From Bacteroidaceae bacterium (GTDB lineage Bacteria; Bacteroidota; Bacteroidia; Bacteroidales; Bacteroidaceae): a stretch of 64,000 nucleotides of DNA. The DNA is taken from assembly GCA_016286165.1 (NCBI GenBank), contig JAEESE010000001.1:1-64000 (forward strand), written 5' to 3'. Shown one piece after another: positions 8,250 through 15,494 of this stretch. The notes under the pieces were generated by a model. That model was not told the DNA's origin and ran no database searches. It worked only from the letters and a program-made list of their open reading frames with translations. A program made the position numbers and the translations under genes. How positions within the stretch are numbered: position 1 is the first letter of the stretch; every line of letters begins with the position of its first letter.

Positions 8250-9110
8250 ATGACTACAGAAGAGATGACTTTGCGCAAAGGCAACAGCTCTCGCCCCAAC
8301 AATAAGAGCGGAGGGCAGCTCTCCGTTTGGCTATGCCTTTGCGGCGGCGACATATTGTTAAGAAGAGAGGGAGCTGAGAATGTTTTCTCACTCCCTGTAG
8401 GTGAAGAACCGCCCTTAGCACTGCATCCCTGGAATGTAGTCACCGTCCTCTCTCCCCTTTCCTTAGGGAGAGGGGCCGCGGGAGAGGCCAAGGTTGTCCG
8501 TCTGGACAAGCCAGTGGTAGGCATCGAAGGCCTTGAGATGATGAACCTCCGGGCCTCCTTCGACGTCCTTTCTGAAGAAGAGTACAACCTTGCAGGCAAA
8601 GCAGCCGAGCTCATTTATTGGGATCAGAACAGTAAGTTCTGCGGCTGTTGTGGCGCACCGATGAAGTTTGAAACAGAGATATCGAAACGCTGCATAAACT
8701 GTGGTAAGGAACTTTGGCCGCAACTGGCCACTGCAGTCATCGTTAGGGTTACAAGGAACAACTCTGAAGAGGTCCTTTTAGTTCATGCCAACAACTTCCG
8801 TCGCCCATACTACGGTCTAGTAGCCGGTTTCGTAGAAACAGGCGAGACATTGGAAGAGGCCGTGCAACGTGAGGTGCGCGAAGAGACAGGCATTGAGATA
8901 TCCGACATACGCTATTTCGGTTCACAACCTTGGCCATACCCTTGCGGACTCATGGTAGGTTTCACGGCCAACTATGCATCCGGCGAGATACAATTACAAC
9001 GCTCTGAACTTTCTAAAGGAGGATGGTTCTCACGCGACCAAATGCCCCCAATCCCAGGCAAAGCTTCAATCGCCCGCAGACTCATCGATGACTGGATAGA
9101 ACAAGATTAA
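8250..9110 (+). CDS. nudC: NAD+ diphosphatase / Nudix hydrolase, with an in-frame repeat insertion
   Basis: 286 residues. NudC hydrolyses NAD(H) and can remove NAD caps from RNA. A zinc ribbon (CGCCGAP, then CINCGKE) precedes the Nudix box GFVETGETLEEAVQREVREE, and SQPWPYPCGLM, the NudC-specific motif, follows. Residues about 66-80 (VLSPLSLGRGAAGEA) are encoded by a GC-rich palindromic arm resembling the operon-junction element. This explains why the protein is longer than the roughly 257-residue E. coli enzyme. The insertion lies in the poorly conserved N-terminal domain and keeps frame, so the enzyme is probably active. Confidence 0.9.
   Translation: MTTEEMTLRKGNSSRPNNKSGGQLSVWLCLCGGDILLRREGAENVFSLPVGEEPPLALHPWNVVTVLSPLSLGRGAAGEAKVVRLDKPVVGIEGLEMMNLRASFDVLSEEEYNLAGKAAELIYWDQNSKFCGCCGAPMKFETEISKRCINCGKELWPQLATAVIVRVTRNNSEEVLLVHANNFRRPYYGLVAGFVETGETLEEAVQREVREETGIEISDIRYFGSQPWPYPCGLMVGFTANYASGEIQLQRSELSKGGWFSRDQMPPIPGKASIARRLIDDWIEQD
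8446..8489 (+). repeat. Solitary GC-rich hairpin arm inside nudC
   Basis: CTCTCCCCTTT...GGGAGAGGGG followed by CCGCGGGAGAGGCC. This matches the downstream arm of the operon-junction element (hairpin, then a G-rich terminus) but lies within the coding region and is read in frame. Confidence 0.7.
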
Positions 9111-9180
9111 AGAATAGGAAGAGAAATAAAGGAAAAAGGAAGTTTTAGTGTGTAGAATTTCTCAACTCCTCAAAAAATAC

Positions 9181-9203
9181 TTTTAACTCTCAACTTTCAA
9201 CCA
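9181..9203 (+). repeat. TCAACTCTCAACTTTCAAC-type repeat
   Basis: TTTTAACTCTCAACTTTCAA ends 5 nt before the ATG of the next gene. The same low-complexity word family occurs at 11113-11150, 54897-54928 and 61262-61300. Confidence 0.6.
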
Positions 9204-9205
9204 TC

Positions 9206-9628
9206 ATGAAACAGCTTATACTCTTTGCAATAATGCTTCTGGGCATGCCCCTCATAGTCAATGCTCAGACGATAAGCAATGCCGACAATTTAGTAGTTGC
9301 ACAGGTGGAGAAAGACGGCACGCTCACCGACAGCAACAATGCCGTGATTGCCCGCTTCGAGAGCGATGGCACCATACGCGACAGCAACAATGTCCACAAA
9401 GGCAAGATAGAAAGCGATGGTAGCGTATATGACCAAAACAACACTTATCTGGGCAAGGTAGCAAGCGACGGCAGCGTATACAATTTCCAGAGCAGCTACC
9501 TTGGCAAGATATGGTTCGACGGTTCGATACGCGACAGCGAGAGCCGCACGTTAGGCTACGCCAAGGACGTCAACAAGAACTACGCAGCCGTGTATTTCTT
9601 CTTCCAACAACTGATTATTTCTAAATAA
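9206..9628 (+). CDS. Small secreted protein with 17-residue tandem repeats
   Basis: 140 residues. A signal peptide (MKQLILFAIMLLGMPLIVNA) is followed by five imperfect repeats of about 17 residues, each with a [S/K/F]DG[T/S] turn and a core such as GKIESDGSVYDQNNTYLG. The regular spacing predicts a short beta-solenoid or beta-meander in the periplasm or on the surface. The C-terminus (YAAVYFFFQQLIIS) is hydrophobic. I do not recognise a named function. Similar small DG-repeat proteins occur in gut Bacteroidales (recollection, not checked). Confidence 0.75.
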   Translation: MKQLILFAIMLLGMPLIVNAQTISNADNLVVAQVEKDGTLTDSNNAVIARFESDGTIRDSNNVHKGKIESDGSVYDQNNTYLGKVASDGSVYNFQSSYLGKIWFDGSIRDSESRTLGYAKDVNKNYAAVYFFFQQLIISK

Positions 9629-9652
9629 ATATGTGAAAAAACGGGGAAAAGG

Positions 9653-9685
9653 TTTGGCTGTTAAGCAGAAAAGCATTACCTTTGC
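9653..9685 (+). promoter_or_regulatory. rplU-rpmA promoter
   Basis: -33 TTTG (9653-9656), 20-nt spacer, -7 TACCTTTGC (9677-9685). The transcript would have a leader of about 85 nt. Confidence 0.85.
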
Positions 9686-9689
9686 GCCC

Positions 9690-9760
9690 GATTTGAGACC
9701 GACGGGGCTCATCAAAGAGGTACCACGAAGGTACACGCCTCCCGGTAAAATCCGTTAAAT
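9690..9760 (+). promoter_or_regulatory. rplU leader with a small hairpin
   Basis: The leader contains GTACC-ACGAA-GGTAC, a perfect 5-bp stem-loop, bracketed by GAGG and CCTC that could extend the stem. Ribosomal protein leaders often bind their own product, but no known Bacteroidetes L21 leader consensus is recognised here. Autoregulation is therefore only a possibility. Confidence 0.3.
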
Positions 9761-9775
9761 ACATAATAATCAATC

Positions 9776-10093
9776 ATGTACGCAATCGTAGAGATTAACG
9801 GTCAACAGTTCAAGGCAGAAGCTGGCAAGAAGCTGTTTGTGTACCACATTCAGGGTGCTGAGGCTGAGCAGACTGTTGAATTTGAGAGAGTGTTGTTGGT
9901 AGACAACGACGGCGCAATCACCGTGGGTGCTCCCGTGGTAGAAGGTGCTAAGGTGGTCTGCGAAGTAGTTTGCCCGCTTGTTAAGGGCGACAAGGTTCTT
10001 GTCTTCCACAAGAAGCGCCGCAAGGGCTATCGCAAGCTGAACGGTCATCGTCAGCAGTTCACCGAGTTGAATATCAAGGAAGTTATTGCTTAA
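9776..10093 (+). CDS. rplU: 50S ribosomal protein L21
   Basis: 105 residues, the normal length. It starts [19 protein letters not shown] and ends with the L21 signature [18 protein letters not shown], which contacts 23S rRNA. It is cotranscribed with rpmA 21 nt downstream, the near-universal L21-L27 order. Confidence 0.98.
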   Translation: MYAIVEINGQQFKAEAGKKLFVYHIQGAEAEQTVEFERVLLVDNDGAITVGAPVVEGAKVVCEVVCPLVKGDKVLVFHKKRRKGYRKLNGHRQQFTELNIKEVIA

Positions 10094-10114
10094 CCACTAA
10101 AACCCCTAAGAAAC

Positions 10115-10378
10115 ATGGCACATAAAAAAGGTGTAGGTAGTTCTAAGAACGGCCGCGAGTCTGCAGCACAAAGACTCGGCGTGAAGATTTTTGGTGGTCA
10201 GCAGTGTGTTGCTGGCAACGTCATCGTTCGCCAGCGTGGCACGCAGCACTATCCCGGCAAGAATGTCGGCATGGGCAGCGACCATACTTTGTATGCTCTC
10301 ATCGACGGCGTTGTGATCTTCAAGAAGGGTCGCCTCGACCGCTCCACAGTGTCCGTAGAACCCGTAGCAGAAGCATGA
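10115..10378 (+). CDS. rpmA: 50S ribosomal protein L27
   Basis: 87 residues. It starts [20 protein letters not shown] and includes the conserved [17 protein letters not shown]27 reaches the peptidyl transferase centre with its N-terminus. There is no N-terminal extension of the type cleaved in Firmicutes. The next gene starts 7 nt later, suggesting readthrough into the nucleotidyltransferase. Confidence 0.98.
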   Translation: MAHKKGVGSSKNGRESAAQRLGVKIFGGQQCVAGNVIVRQRGTQHYPGKNVGMGSDHTLYALIDGVVIFKKGRLDRSTVSVEPVAEA

Positions 10379-10385
10379 TGGCTGA

Positions 10386-11135
10386 ATGAAACAGGCCATG
10401 GTGTTTGCCGCAGGACTCGGCACACGACTAAAACCGCTCACTGACACGACGCCTAAAGCGCTCGTGAAAGTGGGCGGTTTCGCTTTACTAGAGCACAATA
10501 TCCTAAAGTTGCGCGACGCAGGTTTCGAACGCATCGTGGTAAACATTCATCATTTCGGCGAGCAGATAATAGACTTTCTCAACGAACACGACAATTTCGG
10601 GATTGACATACATATAAGTGATGAACGTGAGATGCTGTTAGACACTGGCGGCGGACTCAAGAAAGCACGTCAGCTTTTCGACCCCGCGAGCCCTATCCTC
10701 ATACATAATGTCGACATTCTTTCTGATGCACCGTTGACTGAGCTCACAGATTTATCTGCATCCACAGGTGCGGCAGTCCTTGCTATTTCCAGGCGCGAGA
10801 GCGCCAGCGGCCGCTATCTGCTTTTCGATGAAGATCAACGACTCGTGGGTTGGACCAACGAACGTACGGGAGAAGTACGGTCTCCATTCACTGATGCCCT
10901 AAGCCTTGCACGCTTGAAAGCGCCCTTCGCCGGCATTCATGCCTTCCACCCATCGCTTTTTCCCCTCATGGACGCTTGGCCCGACCGCTTCAGCATAATC
11001 GATTTCTATCTCAATGCCTGCAGCGTATGTCCAATAATAGGCTTGATGGCCGAGTTCCGTCTGCTCGATGTCGGGAAGCTTGACAGCCTCGTTGCTGCAG
11101 AGAATTTCATAAAAAAGTTGAGAGTTGAGAAATAA
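10386..11135 (+). CDS. MurU-like sugar-1-phosphate nucleotidyltransferase
   Basis: 249 residues. The N-terminus MVFAAGLGTRLKPLTDTTPK is the NTP-transferase signature, and LLDTGGGLKKA with HNVDILSD follows the MurU/mannose-1-phosphate guanylyltransferase pattern. MurU transfers UMP to MurNAc-1-phosphate in the anhydromuropeptide salvage route, working with the kinase AmgK; an AmgK-like domain is encoded at 49361-50908. The specificity is inferred. The last codons (KKLRVEK) are supplied by a TTGAGAGTTGAGA-type repeat, so the native C-terminus may have been replaced. Confidence 0.8.
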   Translation: MKQAMVFAAGLGTRLKPLTDTTPKALVKVGGFALLEHNILKLRDAGFERIVVNIHHFGEQIIDFLNEHDNFGIDIHISDEREMLLDTGGGLKKARQLFDPASPILIHNVDILSDAPLTELTDLSASTGAAVLAISRRESASGRYLLFDEDQRLVGWTNERTGEVRSPFTDALSLARLKAPFAGIHAFHPSLFPLMDAWPDRFSIIDFYLNACSVCPIIGLMAEFRLLDVGKLDSLVAAENFIKKLRVEK

Positions 11136-11150
11136 CAATTAAAAGTTGAC
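11113..11150 (-). repeat. TCAACTCTCAAC-type repeat overlapping a gene end
   Basis: In minus-strand orientation the same words (TCAACTTTTAATTG, TTTCTCAACTCTCAACTTTT) as at 9181 and 54897. The proximal half encodes the last six residues of the MurU-like protein; the distal half fills the gap to guaA. Confidence 0.6.
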
Positions 11151-11156
11151 CGCCCA

Positions 11157-12818
11157 ATGCAAAAGATTATCATTCTGGACTTCGGCTCACAGACCACCCA
11201 GCTCATCGGCCGGCGCATACGTGAATTAAATACGTTTTGCGAGATTCTGCCCTACAACAAGTTTCCCAAGGACGATCCCGATGTCATCGGCGTCATCCTT
11301 AGCGGTTCCCCTTTTAGCGTCTACGACCCGGAAGCCTTCCGCATTGACCTCGATGAGATACGTGGTCGATACCCAGTTCTTGGCATCTGTTATGGAGCAC
11401 AATATATCAGTCACAACCTTGGTGGCCGAGTAGAACCGGCACCTTCGCGCGAATACGGTCGTCAGCACCTCACCACCATAGACCTCTCCAACCCACTATT
11501 CAAAGGCTTCGATGAAGGCTCACAAGTGTGGATGAGCCATGGCGATACCATCACTGCCCTACCCGACGGTTTCCATTGCATTGCTTCCACGGACTCAGTC
11601 AAATACGCAGCCTTCTACTGCCCTGCAGACGGGAGCGCAAGTAGTAATTCCTCTGATCTCAATTCAATTTGGGGAGTTCAGTTTCACCCCGAAGTTTTCC
11701 ATTCCACCCAAGGCACACTTCTCTTGAAGAATTTCGTAGTCGACATCTGCGGCAGCCGTCAGGAATGGAGCGCTGCATCATATGTGGAAACAACTGTAGC
11801 CGAGCTCCGACAGCAACTTGGCAACGACCAAGTAATCCTCGGCCTGTCAGGCGGTGTTGACAGTTCCGTTGCCGCCGTTCTTATTCACCGTGCTATCGGC
11901 GACCGCCTCACATGCATCTTTGTGGACCACGGCCTTCTGCGCAAGAACGAGTTCACGCAAGTCATGGACGATTACAAAGAGCTTGGCCTCAACGTGATAG
12001 GCGTTGATGCTTCCGACAAGTTCTTCGCCGATCTGGCAGGAGCTACCGAACCGGAGGAGAAGCGCAAGATTATCGGCCGCGACTTCATAGAAGTATTCAA
12101 TGAGCAAGCAAGGAAAATCGTAAATGGCAACTCTTCTGAGAGTAAATGCCGCTGGCTTGCCCAAGGCACAATCTACCCCGATCGTATCGAATCACTCAAC
12201 ATTACAGGCAAAGTCATCAAGAGCCACCACAACGTTGGCGGCCTTCCCAAAGAGATGGATCTGCAGTTGTGTGAGCCCTTAAAGTGGTTGTTTAAGGATG
12301 AGGTGCGACGCGTTGGGCGTCAGCTTGGTATGCCCGAACATCTCATTACTCGTCACCCATTCCCAGGACCTGGTTTAGCAGTCCGCATCTTAGGCGAAAT
12401 TACCCCCGAACGTGTTCGCATTCTGCAAGAAGCTGATGATATTTATATCCGTGCATTACGTGAATACAAAGTGCGTCTGAGCGGTGACGAAGCCCGTCGA
12501 GTATTAGCAGCAGGCGTTCCTGCAGAGATGAGCGACGGTGAAGTGGAAGTGTCGCTCTACGATCAGATATGGCAGGCCGGCGTCATCTTGCTTGCCACCA
12601 CCCGTTCCGTTGGTGTTATGGGCGACGAGCGCACTTACGAGCATCCCGTAGCCCTGCGTGCCGTCACCTCCACCGATGCCATGACAGCCGATTGGGCACA
12701 CCTGCCCTACGACTTCCTGGCTCGTGTGTCCAACGACATCATCAATCATGTCCGTGGCGTCAACCGCGTATGCTACGACATTTCCTCCAAGCCACCTGCC
12801 ACCATCGAGTGGGAATAG
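11157..12818 (+). CDS. guaA: GMP synthase (glutamine-hydrolysing)
   Basis: 553 residues, slightly longer than the usual 510-525. The class I glutaminase has Cys78 (LGICYGAQ) and the His187/Glu189 pair (GVQFHPEV). The ATP pyrophosphatase P-loop is [11 protein letters not shown] (240-250). The C-terminal dimerisation domain ends KPPATIEWE, as expected. Two short Ser/Asn-rich inserts (around 168-180 and 320-330) account for the extra length. It makes GMP from XMP, glutamine and ATP. Its 3' end is followed by a strong hairpin. Confidence 0.96.
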   Translation: MQKIIILDFGSQTTQLIGRRIRELNTFCEILPYNKFPKDDPDVIGVILSGSPFSVYDPEAFRIDLDEIRGRYPVLGICYGAQYISHNLGGRVEPAPSREYGRQHLTTIDLSNPLFKGFDEGSQVWMSHGDTITALPDGFHCIASTDSVKYAAFYCPADGSASSNSSDLNSIWGVQFHPEVFHSTQGTLLLKNFVVDICGSRQEWSAASYVETTVAELRQQLGNDQVILGLSGGVDSSVAAVLIHRAIGDRLTCIFVDHGLLRKNEFTQVMDDYKELGLNVIGVDASDKFFADLAGATEPEEKRKIIGRDFIEVFNEQARKIVNGNSSESKCRWLAQGTIYPDRIESLNITGKVIKSHHNVGGLPKEMDLQLCEPLKWLFKDEVRRVGRQLGMPEHLITRHPFPGPGLAVRILGEITPERVRILQEADDIYIRALREYKVRLSGDEARRVLAAGVPAEMSDGEVEVSLYDQIWQAGVILLATTRSVGVMGDERTYEHPVALRAVTSTDAMTADWAHLPYDFLARVSNDIINHVRGVNRVCYDISSKPPATIEWE

Positions 12819-12883
12819 CACCCCAACCTTTTCATACGCTATTTGCTACTAGAACAAGTAGAGACGCAAGAAGGATTATAATA

Positions 12884-12915
12884 AAAGACCTTTCTCACCA
12901 GTGAGAAAGGTCTTT
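12884..12915 (+). terminator. guaA terminator hairpin
   Basis: AAAGACCTTTCTCAC, CA, GTGAGAAAGGTCTTT: a perfect 15-bp stem 65 nt after guaA. Its central 18 bp are also the first unit of the 22-bp palindromic tandem array. Confidence 0.7.
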
Positions 12916-12978
12916 CCCATTGGTGGGAAATGAGTTTCCCACTGGTGGGAAAAGTGTTTCCCAATGGTGGGAAGAATT
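12891..12978. repeat. Four-unit 22-bp tandem array of palindromes
   Basis: Units start at 12891, 12913, 12935 and 12957 with an exact 22-nt period. Each is an 18-bp palindrome or near-palindrome (TTTCTCACCAGTGAGAAA, TTTCCCATTGGTGGGAAA, TTTCCCACTGGTGGGAAA, TTTCCCAATGGTGGGAAG) plus a 4-nt spacer. Differences between unit 1 and units 2-4 are compensatory across the stem. It lies between guaA and the convergent glutathione peroxidase gene. Confidence 0.85.
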
Positions 12979-13047
12979 ATTTTGGGCTATTTATTGAACG
13001 AATATATTCAACGAAGTGCCGTGTTGCGTATGTGACAAGGTTGAATG

Positions 13048-13596
13048 CTATGCGTTGAGCATGGCTTCGATGTCTTGCTCAAAGTCCTTAGGCTCGGTAG
13101 TTGGGGCATAGCGATGAATGGTGGTTCCGTCCTTGGAGATAAGGAACTTAGTAAAGTTCCAAAGTATGTCACTATCTTTCTCCACGCTCTTGCTAAGTGT
13201 TTTTAGGAGAGCATGCGTTGCCTTAGCCTTCAGTCCGGAGTAGTCTTCAGTGGGAGCCTGTGCCTTGAGGTACTCGAAGATGGGTTCTGCGGAGGGACCG
13301 TTGACATCAGTCTTCTTCATAATTTGGAAAGTGACGCCGTAGTTCAGTTGGCAAAACTCCTCTATCTCACCGTCGGTACCTGGGTCTTGTTCCTTGAACT
13401 GATTGCAAGGAAAGCCAATGATGACAAGGCCGCGGTCGCGGTATTTCTGGTTCAGAGCCTCAAGACCAGCAAACTGAGGAGTGAAGCCGCACTTGCTGGC
13501 AGTATTGACTATAAGCAGTACTTTTCCCTGGAAATCAGCGAAATCAAGTTCCTTGCCTCTGCTCGTGAGGGCTTTAAAATCATAAATCTTCTGCAT
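13048..13596 (-). CDS. Glutathione peroxidase family thiol peroxidase
   Basis: 182 residues. Peroxidatic Cys36 lies in NTASKCGFTPQF, with the family motifs IIGFPCNQFKEQDPG and WNFTKFLI, whose Gln, Asn and Trp complete the active site. Bacterial members use cysteine rather than selenocysteine and usually thioredoxin as reductant, removing peroxides in the cytoplasm; no signal peptide is seen. The start is MQKIYDFKALTS. Upstream sequence holds the second copy of the CGCGCGCG-TACAT element. Confidence 0.93.
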   Translation of the reverse strand: MQKIYDFKALTSRGKELDFADFQGKVLLIVNTASKCGFTPQFAGLEALNQKYRDRGLVIIGFPCNQFKEQDPGTDGEIEEFCQLNYGVTFQIMKKTDVNGPSAEPIFEYLKAQAPTEDYSGLKAKATHALLKTLSKSVEKDSDILWNFTKFLISKDGTTIHRYAPTTEPKDFEQDIEAMLNA

Positions 13597-13698
13597 GATA
13601 AGGTTTGCTTGTAGGTTGTTTCTTAAAAAGGCGGCGCCAGGCCTGCGAGGTCTGACACCGCCATTTGAGGATGCACTTGTGCGAAACGTATAATTAAA

Positions 13699-13714
13699 TA
13701 AATGTACGCGCGCG
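13699..13714 (-). promoter_or_regulatory. CGCGCGCG-TACAT upstream element, copy 2
   Basis: Minus-strand CTCGCGCGCGTACATTTATT, followed 16 nt after the CG block by TACGTTTCG, a near-match to the TAnnTTTG -7 box. The layout resembles the rnf operon promoter. It lies between mscL and the peroxidase gene. Confidence 0.35.
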
Positions 13715-13719
13715 AGGGT

Positions 13720-14118
13720 TTACTTCTTGGCCAGCAGGTCACGAATCTCGGTGAGGAGCTCTTCCTGAGTGGGTGCTGCGGGAGCTTCGGGCTCGGGTGC
13801 GGGCTCTTCCTTCTTTGAGAGCTTGTTCATGGCCTTAACCATGAGGAAAATGCAGAATGCCACGATGAGAAAATCTATGACGTTCTGAATGAATGTACCA
13901 TACTTGAGCACTGCTGCACCTTCACCGTCGCCAATCTTGCAGACAAGGTTCGTGAAGTCTACGTTGCCGGTTAGCATGCCGATGGCGGGCATGAGCACAT
14001 CGTCGACCAACGAAGTGATGATTTTACCAAAGGCACCGCCGATGATAACACCGACTGCCATGTCCATTACGTTGCCTCGCATTGCGAAGTCCTTAAACTC
14101 TTGAAGAAAATTTGCCAT
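13720..14118 (-). CDS. mscL: Large-conductance mechanosensitive channel MscL
   Basis: 132 residues. [27 protein letters not shown] gives the amphipathic N-terminal helix and pore-lining TM1 (shown broken here: [18 protein letters not shown] is the signature). TM2 is about residues 80-97, and the C-terminal helix ends [14 protein letters not shown]. It opens on membrane stretch to release solutes during hypo-osmotic shock. A Pro/Glu/Ala linker ([11 protein letters not shown]) joins TM2 to the last helix. It has its own promoter divergent from 14168. Confidence 0.97.
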   Translation of the reverse strand: MANFLQEFKDFAMRGNVMDMAVGVIIGGAFGKIITSLVDDVLMPAIGMLTGNVDFTNLVCKIGDGEGAAVLKYGTFIQNVIDFLIVAFCIFLMVKAMNKLSKKEEPAPEPEAPAAPTQEELLTEIRDLLAKK

Positions 14119-14146
14119 AATTTAAAGTTTTTGGGGTTTGAATAGT

Positions 14147-14155
14147 GCAAATATA
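14147..14155 (-). promoter_or_regulatory. mscL promoter (-7 box)
   Basis: Minus-strand TATATTTGC, 29 nt before the mscL start. It is only 13 nt from the plus-strand box at 14168, so the two divergent promoters share DNA. Confidence 0.6.
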
Positions 14156-14167
14156 AAACCTTTTTCG

Positions 14168-14176
14168 TAACTTTGC
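14168..14176 (+). promoter_or_regulatory. Promoter for the small lipoprotein ORF and probably gapA
   Basis: The -7 box TAACTTTGC lies 18 nt before the ATG of the 30-codon ORF at 14194 and 200 nt before gapA. No other match was noticed between them. Confidence 0.65.
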
Positions 14177-14193
14177 AGCGAAAATAGAAAAAA

Positions 14194-14286
14194 ATGTCTA
14201 TGAAACCCGCAATTTTCATCATAATCGTGCTCAATTTGCTGCTTTTGGTGGCATGTAAGAGTGCAGAATACTGTAATTGCGGATAG
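14194..14286 (+). CDS. Candidate 30-residue lipoprotein
   Basis: Reading ATG to TAG gives MSMKPAIFIIIV, then LNLLLLVACKSAEYCNCG. The hydrophobic stretch ends in a plausible lipobox L-V-A-C with Cys21 as the lipidated residue, leaving a mature peptide of ten residues with two more cysteines. An A-rich tract precedes the ATG and a -7 box lies 18 nt upstream. It could be a real micro-lipoprotein, or a leader peptide on the gapA transcript. Its shortness means chance is not excluded. Confidence 0.5.
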   Translation: MSMKPAIFIIIVLNLLLLVACKSAEYCNCG

Positions 14287-14375
14287 TGAAACCATAAGCG
14301 CTAAACATTCACGTTTAACGATAAACAAAAGATACAGTCAACATAGTTTTTTTAACCCAAAAAGAAAAAAAAGAA

Positions 14376-15401
14376 ATGACAAAAGTTGCAATTAACGGTT
14401 TCGGCCGTATCGGTCGCCTCGCTTTCCGTCAGATGTTCGAGGCTGAAGGTTATGAAGTAGTCGCTATCAACGACTTGACCAGCCCCAAGATGCTGGCTCA
14501 CCTTCTGAAGTATGACACCGCTCAGGGTGGTTTCTGCGGCAAGTTCGGCGAGAACAAGCACACTGTTGAAGCAGGCGAGGACTTCATCGTAGTCGATGGC
14601 AAGAAGATCACTATCTATGCTATTCCTAACGCTGCTGAGCTGCCTTGGGGCAAGCTGGATGTAGACGTTGTTCTGGAGTGCACAGGTTTCTATACCTCTA
14701 AGGAGAAGGCTTCTGCTCACCTGACCGCTGGTGCCAAGAAGGTTGTCATCTCTGCTCCCGCAGGCAACGACCTCCCCACCATCGTTTACAACGTTAACCA
14801 CAAGACTCTGACTCCTGCCGACACCGTAATCAGCGCTGCCAGCTGCACCACCAACTGCCTCGCTCCTATGACCAAGGCCCTGAATGATTTCGCTCCCATC
14901 CAGAGCGGTATCATGACCACCGTTCACGCTTACACTGGCGACCAGATGATTCTCGACGGTCCTCAGCGCAAGGGTGATGTTCAGCGTGCCCGTGCCGGTG
15001 CCCAGAACATCGTTCCCAACAGCACTGGTGCTGCCAAGGCTATCGGTCTGGTTATTCCCGAACTGAACGGTAAGCTCATCGGCGCTGCTCAGCGCGTTCC
15101 CACTCCCACCGGTTCCACCACTATCCTGCACGCTGTTGTTAAGGGCGAGGTTACCGTTGAGGATATCAACGCTGCCATGAAGGCCGCTACCAACGAGAGC
15201 TTCGGCTACACTGAGGAGAAGCTGGTTTCCAGCGACATCATCGGTATGAAGTTCGGTTCTCTCTTCGACGCCAACCAGACCATGGTCAGCAAGATTGGTG
15301 ATGGCAACTCTCTCGTTCAGGTTGTTGCTTGGTACGACAACGAGAACAGCTACACCAGCCAGATGGTTCGCACCATCAAGTACCTCGCTGAGCTGAAGTA
15401 A
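14376..15401 (+). CDS. gapA: Glyceraldehyde-3-phosphate dehydrogenase
   Basis: 341 residues. The Rossmann start is [20 protein letters not shown]; catalytic Cys157 lies in [13 protein letters not shown]; the C-terminus has [13 protein letters not shown]. It catalyses NAD-dependent oxidation of glyceraldehyde 3-phosphate in glycolysis. Third positions are strongly C-biased compared with neighbours, typical of a highly expressed gene. A classic terminator follows. Confidence 0.97.
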   Translation: MTKVAINGFGRIGRLAFRQMFEAEGYEVVAINDLTSPKMLAHLLKYDTAQGGFCGKFGENKHTVEAGEDFIVVDGKKITIYAIPNAAELPWGKLDVDVVLECTGFYTSKEKASAHLTAGAKKVVISAPAGNDLPTIVYNVNHKTLTPADTVISAASCTTNCLAPMTKALNDFAPIQSGIMTTVHAYTGDQMILDGPQRKGDVQRARAGAQNIVPNSTGAAKAIGLVIPELNGKLIGAAQRVPTPTGSTTILHAVVKGEVTVEDINAAMKAATNESFGYTEEKLVSSDIIGMKFGSLFDANQTMVSKIGDGNSLVQVVAWYDNENSYTSQMVRTIKYLAELK

Positions 15402-15420
15402 TATTCTTATAGAATGCAAC

Positions 15421-15458
15421 AAAAAAGGCTGTACGATGCTTATCGTACGGCCTTTTTT
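15421..15458 (+). terminator. gapA terminator
   Basis: AAAAAAGGCTGTACGAT, loop, ATCGTACGGCCTTTTTT: an approximately 15-bp stem and a T6 tract, 20 nt after the gapA stop. Confidence 0.93.
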
Positions 15459-15494
15459 ATACAGCCTCACCACTTTTAAGTCCTTAAAACAAAC

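Noticed and set aside
9690..9760. Known L21 leader riboregulator
   Set aside because: Only a 5-bp hairpin is clear and I cannot match a published consensus, so it is listed as a leader with low confidence.
12891..12978. Possible CRISPR array from regular 22-nt repeats
   Set aside because: Spacers are 4 nt and similar, the units are palindromes, and there are no cas genes.
14352..15473. 373-codon open frame on the minus strand opposite gapA
   Set aside because: It mirrors a highly expressed, C-ending-codon gene, which keeps the opposite frame free of stops. It has no recognisable domain and gapA on the plus strand is unmistakable.
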